Source: Magnetovibrio sp. (GTDB lineage Bacteria > Pseudomonadota > Alphaproteobacteria > Rhodospirillales > Magnetovibrionaceae). Taken from it: a stretch of 38,734 bases of DNA. Where the stretch lies: the NCBI GenBank assembly GCA_028281525.1, contig JANQJR010000054.1:1-38734 (forward strand). The letters run 5' to 3'. Each line of letters starts with the position of its first letter. Positions within the stretch are counted from its first letter, which is position 1. The notes beneath the pieces are model-generated. The model saw nothing but the letters and a program-made list of their open reading frames with translations, did not search any database and was not told where the DNA came from. The position numbers and the translations under genes are program-made. Positions 38,101 to 38,734 of this stretch are shown piece by piece.

Positions 38101-38734
38101 TCACCACAGAGGTAATCCTTTCCGAACCATCCGTATCCTGAACACTGGCTCCGATGTTCAGCGTAATCGCTGTATCCTCATCACCGGACGCTGCACCAGC
38201 CGTAACGATCGGCGCGTCCGCATCCGGATCAACCTTCACAGTGATAGTGCCCGTCGCGGTGCCGGTATCGACCAGATCACCGGCCGTGTCGGTGATATGC
38301 GCCGTGACATCCAGGTTGAATATGCCGGAATAATCCGCCGGCGGCGCAATGGTCAGGCTGTCCACATCCGCGGCGGCAATGACGTAATCACCATCAGAAT
38401 TAAACGAACCGCCCGTCAGGACAGCGCCATCCGGAATATCCGTGCCATCAATGGTGTAATGCGTAATGGCTTCGGAACCGTCCGCATCGCCTACCGCAGC
38501 GGTGATGTCTATGGCAAATGACGTATCTTCGTCACCACGCGCCTCACCGGACACACTTCCTTCGTCGACAACAGGACGGAATTCCACCGCGATCTGGCCC
38601 GAAGCCGTGTCGCTGACCGTGCGGTTGCCGTTATCGTCCGTGATCACCGTCGACACGTCCAAAGCGAACGTGCCCGAATAGTCCTCCGGCATGTCGATCT
38701 TGAACTGGTCGTTCGCAACCGCGTCGACGCTCAC
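26117..38734 (-). CDS. Giant cadherin-like/RTX repeat adhesin (N-terminus outside window)
   Basis: One open frame of 4205 residues runs from the right edge to a stop at 26117, with no break. It is built from about 26 modules of 95-120 residues with the pattern SGDEDTAIALNI, DGSETLS, GVPSGASLSAGT, DGTWTL, LxGLTITPPADYSGSFDL, ADAPTL, which is the style of cadherin-like/VCBS repeats in large biofilm adhesins (LapA, BapA type). Asp is very common and Cys and Lys are rare, as in calcium-stabilised secreted proteins. Non-repeat segments are inserted: DUF4114-like, LamG-like, RTX and others, listed separately. The C-terminus is an acidic tail of about 100 residues. Secretion by a type I system is inferred; the transporter and N-terminal retention module would lie outside. 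The BTLCP protease at 20.8 kb is a candidate processing enzyme. LamG and RTX segments suggest glycan and calcium binding. Confidence 0.93.
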   Translation of the reverse strand: MSVDAVANDQFKIDMPEDYSGTFALDVSTVITDDNGNRTVSDTASGQIAVEFRPVVDEGSVSGEARGDEDTSFAIDITAAVGDADGSEAITHYTIDGTDIPDGAVLTGGSFNSDGDYVIAAADVDSLTIAPPADYSGIFNLDVTAHITDTAGDLVDTGTATGTITVKVDPDADAPIVTAGAASGDEDTAITLNIGASVQDTDGSERITSVVISGVPEDAELNHGTQNFDENGDPDGTWTLSVDDLTGLTITPDDDYNGTFTLTATAHVIDEATDLPSDTSSDFATLNVTVSPVGDEPGITIVGGGEGYEDGTVPVGVSITPVGDETVATVVVTGVPDGATLSAGSYDATTDTWTLTNPTDAQLANLTLTPVGDYSGTPTLDFAVETNEGGTTTASLDVTVKPVADAPTLETVAASGDEDTAIALNIATAETDVDGSEVLSITITGVPTGASLSAGTDNEDGTWTLNPDQLSGLSITPPANYNGSFDLGVVSTSTDTLGNISDSASTTGSITVTVAAVPDTPTLTVGSSNGQEDADAIGLSISATGTGGVPVESITITGVPSGASLSVGTYNATTGAWTVDPADLSGLSITPPADYAGNFDLSITATAEDGSTSTGTASVNVEPVADAPTLSASTQGGDEDTAIALNIATSETDVDGSEVLSLTIGGVPAGASLSAGTQNADGTWTLTEAQLSGLSVTPPANFNGSFDLTITSTSTDTFGDVSDSASTTTTLTVNVESVDDAPELTLAPSSGDEDNTIPLNIGAVGTGGVPVTGVTITGVPSGATLSAGAYNAETGAWTVDPDDLDGLSINPPADYSGGFDLSVTATSEDGSTSNGTVNVSVAPVVDQGSVSGTATGAEDTAIDIDITGAVGDTDGSEAITQYTIDGDSIPAGSTLTGGSFNDAGDYVIDVANVDNVTITPPEHYSGTFDLGVTAQITDTAGDLVDTGSASGTIGVTVTPVVDTGSVSGTASGAEDSAIAIDITASVGDTDGSEAITQYVISSVPAGAVLSAGTNNNDGTWTVTPQQLDGLTITPPADFSGTFNLGVTAQITDTAGNMTDTGTVTGTIGVNVTPVVDTGTVSGAATGDEDTAISIEITAAVGDTDGSEAITQYTIDGSTIPDGAVMTGGSFNDAGNYVIDVANVDNVTITPPEHYSGTFDLGVTAQITDTAGNLVDVGSATGTIPVNVTAVADAPNLTLDIGEGTTNTSAGSFSLENMGNESAAYENTIGWYRMDENGEPIEGGVIWADTKQDIGDVFTMNDVDPDTIGFFLLSDGGTQNPGLSNGESVTFSQDSNGDWTVQDSSGTTLDAAGGGGLFFTNPALNADGYDHEGDSSEIGNMNWEDLYGGGDDDYNDVNLNLMTQSGTAESTTYPVDITTSLVDTDGSETLSLVVSGVPSGATLSAGTQNDDGTWTLDPATDLTGLTLTVPNTVTANFSLTATATATEPNGDTASVQASDLVDVPDLPPAPTVQSISASGDEDTAITLDIQVTNAVSVTITGLPSDAILSAGTDNGGGSWTINASDLTGLTMTPVEHYSGLSNVNVTATNSAGETASATGTVEVVAVADEPTLSVTLGEATTTETGTEETDVAINVNTMTDTDSGFTVTARTVDSDGNLSEASADHLTTHDDPVGFGVTGREGSGAASELGYAGDGVSEQIIVDFDGDVSSADVQFAWLHSSETAEYEIYRDGELVGSGTVDGITDEVDPAVTFTADDGGSFDQIVFSAPGSGDDYLIHSISTTVTQTGDEAALEYPLTIDTNLVDQDGSETLSLVVEGIPAGATLSAGTRNDDGSWTLDPATDLTDLTVTVPDSVEADFDLSVTATATEPNGDTASVSQSVRVDAMDDAADITTTPTSGDEDNAIPVDISLAVAGATITSVVISGVPGGASLSAGTNNNDGTWTLSEAQLDGLTMTPPADYSGVVELGVAATTSDGVTTNATTTVTVNPDADTPVVTASAASGDEDSAIALNISTGIGETTGDGSESITSVVISGVPRGATLSAGTDNEDGTWTLSASDLTNLTITPADNYNGSFDLDVTTNVIDEATGLPSDTASANTTLSVTVAPVDDAPVITVGSASGTEDTAMALSIGVQPTNGVAIDTVVLSNVPSGSVLTDADGNVVATSTGADISLTSDQLSGLKLTAPEDYSGTFDIGVTATSVDGGESTATVDVTVNPDADTPVVTASAASGDEDSAIALNISAGIGETTGDGSESITSVVISGVPDGATLSAGMDNAVQQQDGTWTVTLTPDQLSGLTITPADNYSGSFNLGVTTNVIDEATNLPSDTASANTTLSVTVAPVDDAPVITVGSASGTEDTAMALSIDVQPSSGVAVDTVVLSNVPSGSVLTDADGNVVATSTGADISLTSDQLSGLKLTAPEHYSGTFDIGVTATSVDGGESTTSVGVTVAAVADAPNLTLSVGDGVAVTPSDDDTDDDDDDDDDDDDDDDDDTSFDGDDNTVTVGDVSDGTNFNMGDGSDTLVINGSVYGNVSVNGDSGSDTLVLSGNSSDYTVTNYVNNNGLISAQITENSTGGRITVNNMEAITYGGNASDDDASSGATEYPVDITTSLVDTDGSETLSLVVSGVPSGATLSAGTDNGNGTWTLNPATDLTDLTLTVPDTVTADFNLTATATATEPNGNTATTQVSDVVEVPDVPDPSVTSVSASGNEDSTIALGITVENADTVTITNLPQGATLSAGTNSGGTWTVNVDDLDGLTLTPGEHYSGTTDITVTAANSDGATASTTSSLAVIGVADAPTLSVSLGDGETSSGGAGETLVSENFNDGIDGWSGCVNGVSDKMQIDYNDTGTKTFSFGAENAGKTVTIAFDANTYGDWETSGEYEDYFSVTANGGQLLNTTTVSGSYTLTGTLDSNGDLTVQLAVDATASDEGVNLDNFVITSGDDWGTEGTTYDLDITSSLVDTDGSETLSIVVSGVPDGATLSAGMDNAVQQQDGTWTVTLDPATDLSDLSVTVPSSVTSDFNLGVAAMATETNGDTATTTQSVTVDVPSAPTVSSVNVSGNEDNTIALDITASDADTITISGIPSGASLSAGTYDASSDSWTLTSGQLDNLTLTPADDWSGTIDLSVTASNDVGTASATSSVGVVAVADTPTLTVSIGDAETATTASPVGYWKFDETSDSGTLADSVGSHTATTHCGLDMDDSGPFNTAAEFDGSSDYIKVDHSDDLKPESGTLTLWFNADTTSGRQALASSDSSYYDDGGHFGLFVQNGEMYLRMQGTNDQTELYGGDVSSHEWNQVTVTWGDDGARIYLNGDPVASDSSWTRGLEGNDNPWTFGTNQWSSGDNVANNLKDYFNGHMDDIAIYDTQLSADDVESLYDQGVADFMGDGTATGNTFDLDITSALTDTDGSETLSITVSGLPSGASLSAGTDNGNGSWTLTSGQLDGLTISASDTVTADFDVTVTATATDSNGDTATAQYTVTADMPTMPTVTSVNVSGNEDGTIVLDITATDAESITIDGVPSGASLSAGTKNGDGTWTLTNAQLDGLSITPEGDYSGTLNLTVTATSSTGLEASATSTVAVTAVADAPTLTVSIGDADSGTAPGETLVSEDFNSGVSGWSGYVGSYDGKMEIDHNDTGTKTFDFGADHAGETVTITFDTSTYGTWDSSGSSQDYFMMSLNGTEVLDISSGFGSHSVTGTLDENGQLEVEFEVDATSESEGIDLDNFVITTGDDWSSDTTSFDLDITSALTDTDGSETLSITVGGLPSGASLSAGTDNGNGSWTLTSGQLDGLTISATSAVTADFDVTVTATATDSNGDTSSVSHTVTAEVPEVQAPEAQAPTLDTDIGDPVAGSSTDYDSITFGAGAGANAGSDEKEDDQSDKDDEWIGDGTNNDVDGEKGDDVLAGKGGADDIEGGKGDDLIFGGAGDDNLEGDSGDDYLFGGSGNNEIEGGDGDDFIVSGAGNDDIDGGKDDDVIIAGGGNDKIDGGSGTDTLVFTAARDEYLFTDMGNGQYVVEHLNGGADGVNLVEDVETFQFMDGQYELDDMEDSNPDEGLMLTYDITIDTGLNDTDGGSETLSDVTISGVPDGASFSAGTDNEDGTWTLSSNDLTDLTLQVSDTVDANFSLTVSVTSTESNGDTATSESTIDVVLPDDADDDDDVTGDTSEDALDPLAAMFEDSDTLTFEGEEYDISALTDGDTADDYGGAAPIGAKNDLEDYDPDDSDTSDGYTVTDNGDGGGDPPIE
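26863..27163 (-). other. RTX calcium-binding repeat block of the adhesin
   Basis: About ten nonapeptide units of GGxGxDxxx type (GGAGDDNLE, GDSGDDYLF, GGDGDDFIV, GGGNDKID and others) end in TDTLVF. Such blocks fold as parallel beta rolls on calcium outside the cell and are typical of type I secretion substrates. An acidic, lysine-containing linker precedes it. Confidence 0.92.
27650..28048 (-). repeat. Inserted beta-rich domain, copy 2 (SEDFNSGVSGWSG...)
   Basis: About 130 residues starting LVSEDFNSGVSGWSG and ending LDNFVITTGDDW. It is closely similar to the segment at 30018-30413, pointing to duplication. The FNxGxxGW start and the LDNFVI end are typical of carbohydrate-binding jelly rolls; that fold is inferred. 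Confidence 0.65.
28700..29354 (-). other. LamG/concanavalin A-like domain of the adhesin
   Basis: About 215 residues: VGYWKFDE, AAEFDGSSDYIKVDHS, SGTLTLWFNAD, EWNQVTVTWGDDGARIYLNGD, and GHMDDIAIYDTQLSADDVESLY. This is the classic LamG-type 3 (concanavalin A-like) order. Such domains often bind glycans or surface proteins, which would suit an adhesin tip or stalk function. Confidence 0.9.
30018..30413 (-). repeat. Inserted beta-rich domain, copy 1 (SENFNDGIDGWSG...)
   Basis: About 130 residues starting LVSENFNDGIDGWSG and ending LDNFVITSGDDW. It is the paralogue of the segment at 27650-28048, with shared MxIDxNDTGTKTFxFGA and LTGTLDxNG motifs. Confidence 0.65.
31045..31450 (-). repeat. Poly-Asp tract and RTX-like segment of the adhesin
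   Basis: Seventeen consecutive Asp codons (31382-31432, alternating GAT/GAC) are followed after a Thr by three more, forming a trinucleotide microsatellite. Downstream in the protein come GDGSDTLVING and GDSGSDTLVLSG, which look like isolated RTX turns. Slippage at the tract would change length in frame. Confidence 0.8.
31490..32895 (-). repeat. Tandem duplication of a two-module unit (about 234 codons) in the adhesin
   Basis: The units 31490-32205 and 32206-32895 are near-identical in DNA. For example, the stretch beginning GTTTCAGGCC at 31609 recurs at 32311, an offset of 702 bp. The offset is 684 bp at the stretch starting GTGATGCTTTCCGAG (32088 and 32772), because one copy carries six extra codons. 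The high DNA identity indicates a recent event. Confidence 0.85.
33485..33995 (-). other. Unassigned inserted domain of the adhesin
   Basis: About 170 residues with GFGVTGREGSGAASELGYAG, VQFAWLHSSETAEYEIYRDGE and FDQIVFSAPGSGDDYLIHSI. The pattern suggests a beta sandwich like those in other giant adhesins, but no family is recognised. Confidence 0.55.
34640..35110 (-). other. DUF4114-like domain of the adhesin
   Basis: About 155 residues with ENTIGWYRMDENGE, IGFFLLSDGG, LFFTNPALNADGYDH and MNWEDLYGGGDDDYNDVNLNL. The final GGGDDDYNDV motif and the phone-like layout match DUF4114, a calcium-rich domain found in large secreted proteins. Confidence 0.8.

Noticed and set aside
26256-38521. Many plus-strand open frames (up to about 775 codons) opposite the adhesin
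   Set aside because: They reflect the repetitive adhesin DNA; their products repeat with the adhesin period and have no independent features.
26117-38734. Repeats considered as a CRISPR array or satellite DNA
   Set aside because: The repeats are coding modules of about 300 bp with variable sequence, not short identical repeats with unique spacers.

Overview
The window looks like a chromosomal segment of an alphaproteobacterium, probably Rhodospirillales-like. The basis is about 60% GC in most genes, strong alphaproteobacterial character in the MsrA, YHS, BTLCP and PhoH-like proteins, and dense, mostly monocistronic gene layout. The taxonomic call is inference from protein flavour; no rRNA or other marker gene is present.

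Layout. Positions 1-5.8 kb: an FtsX/YbbP-type ABC permease (minus, cut by the left edge), a CBS-pair protein, a DksA/TraR zinc-finger protein, an MFS transporter and a PhoH-family ATPase with a structured leader. 6.0-10.9 kb: an envelope and oxidative-stress stretch with catalase-peroxidase KatG, a FecR-domain exported protein, a secreted YHS-domain protein, MsrA and a two-BON periplasmic protein. 10.9-17.7 kb: a membrane-anchored DUF2235 hydrolase, an FG-GAP/VCBS exported protein, a Crp/Fnr regulator, a 3-hydroxyisobutyrate-dehydrogenase-family oxidoreductase, and an exported protein joining an HExxGH metallopeptidase-like domain to eight Sel1 repeats. 17.8-18.6 kb: a low-GC two-gene island with a prokaryotic YEATS-domain protein and a two-TM partner. 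18.8-20.4 kb: peptide chain release factor 3.

20.7-38.7 kb: the most coherent functional block. A LapG-type periplasmic transglutaminase-like cysteine protease (BTLCP) is divergent from a membrane sensor with a large periplasmic domain, a PAS domain and an HD-GYP domain that has lost its HD dyad and GYP motif. About 2.2 kb further on lies the C-terminal 4205 residues of a giant Asp-rich repeat adhesin (minus, N-terminus beyond the right edge). In the known Lap system LapG trims a giant type I secreted adhesin and is held back by LapD, a degenerate GGDEF-EAL protein. Here the degenerate HD-GYP protein could play the LapD part; that is a hypothesis. Between them lie a small conserved-looking protein, an atypical PLP fold-type I protein, and a roughly 264-bp MITE-like inverted-repeat element whose end abuts the start codon of the PLP gene.

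The strongest candidates for undescribed biology are the degenerate HD-GYP/BTLCP/adhesin set, the pYEATS plus 2TM island, the HExxGH-Sel1 protein, and the adhesin's habit of carrying seven different inserted segments at the same point of its repeat module.
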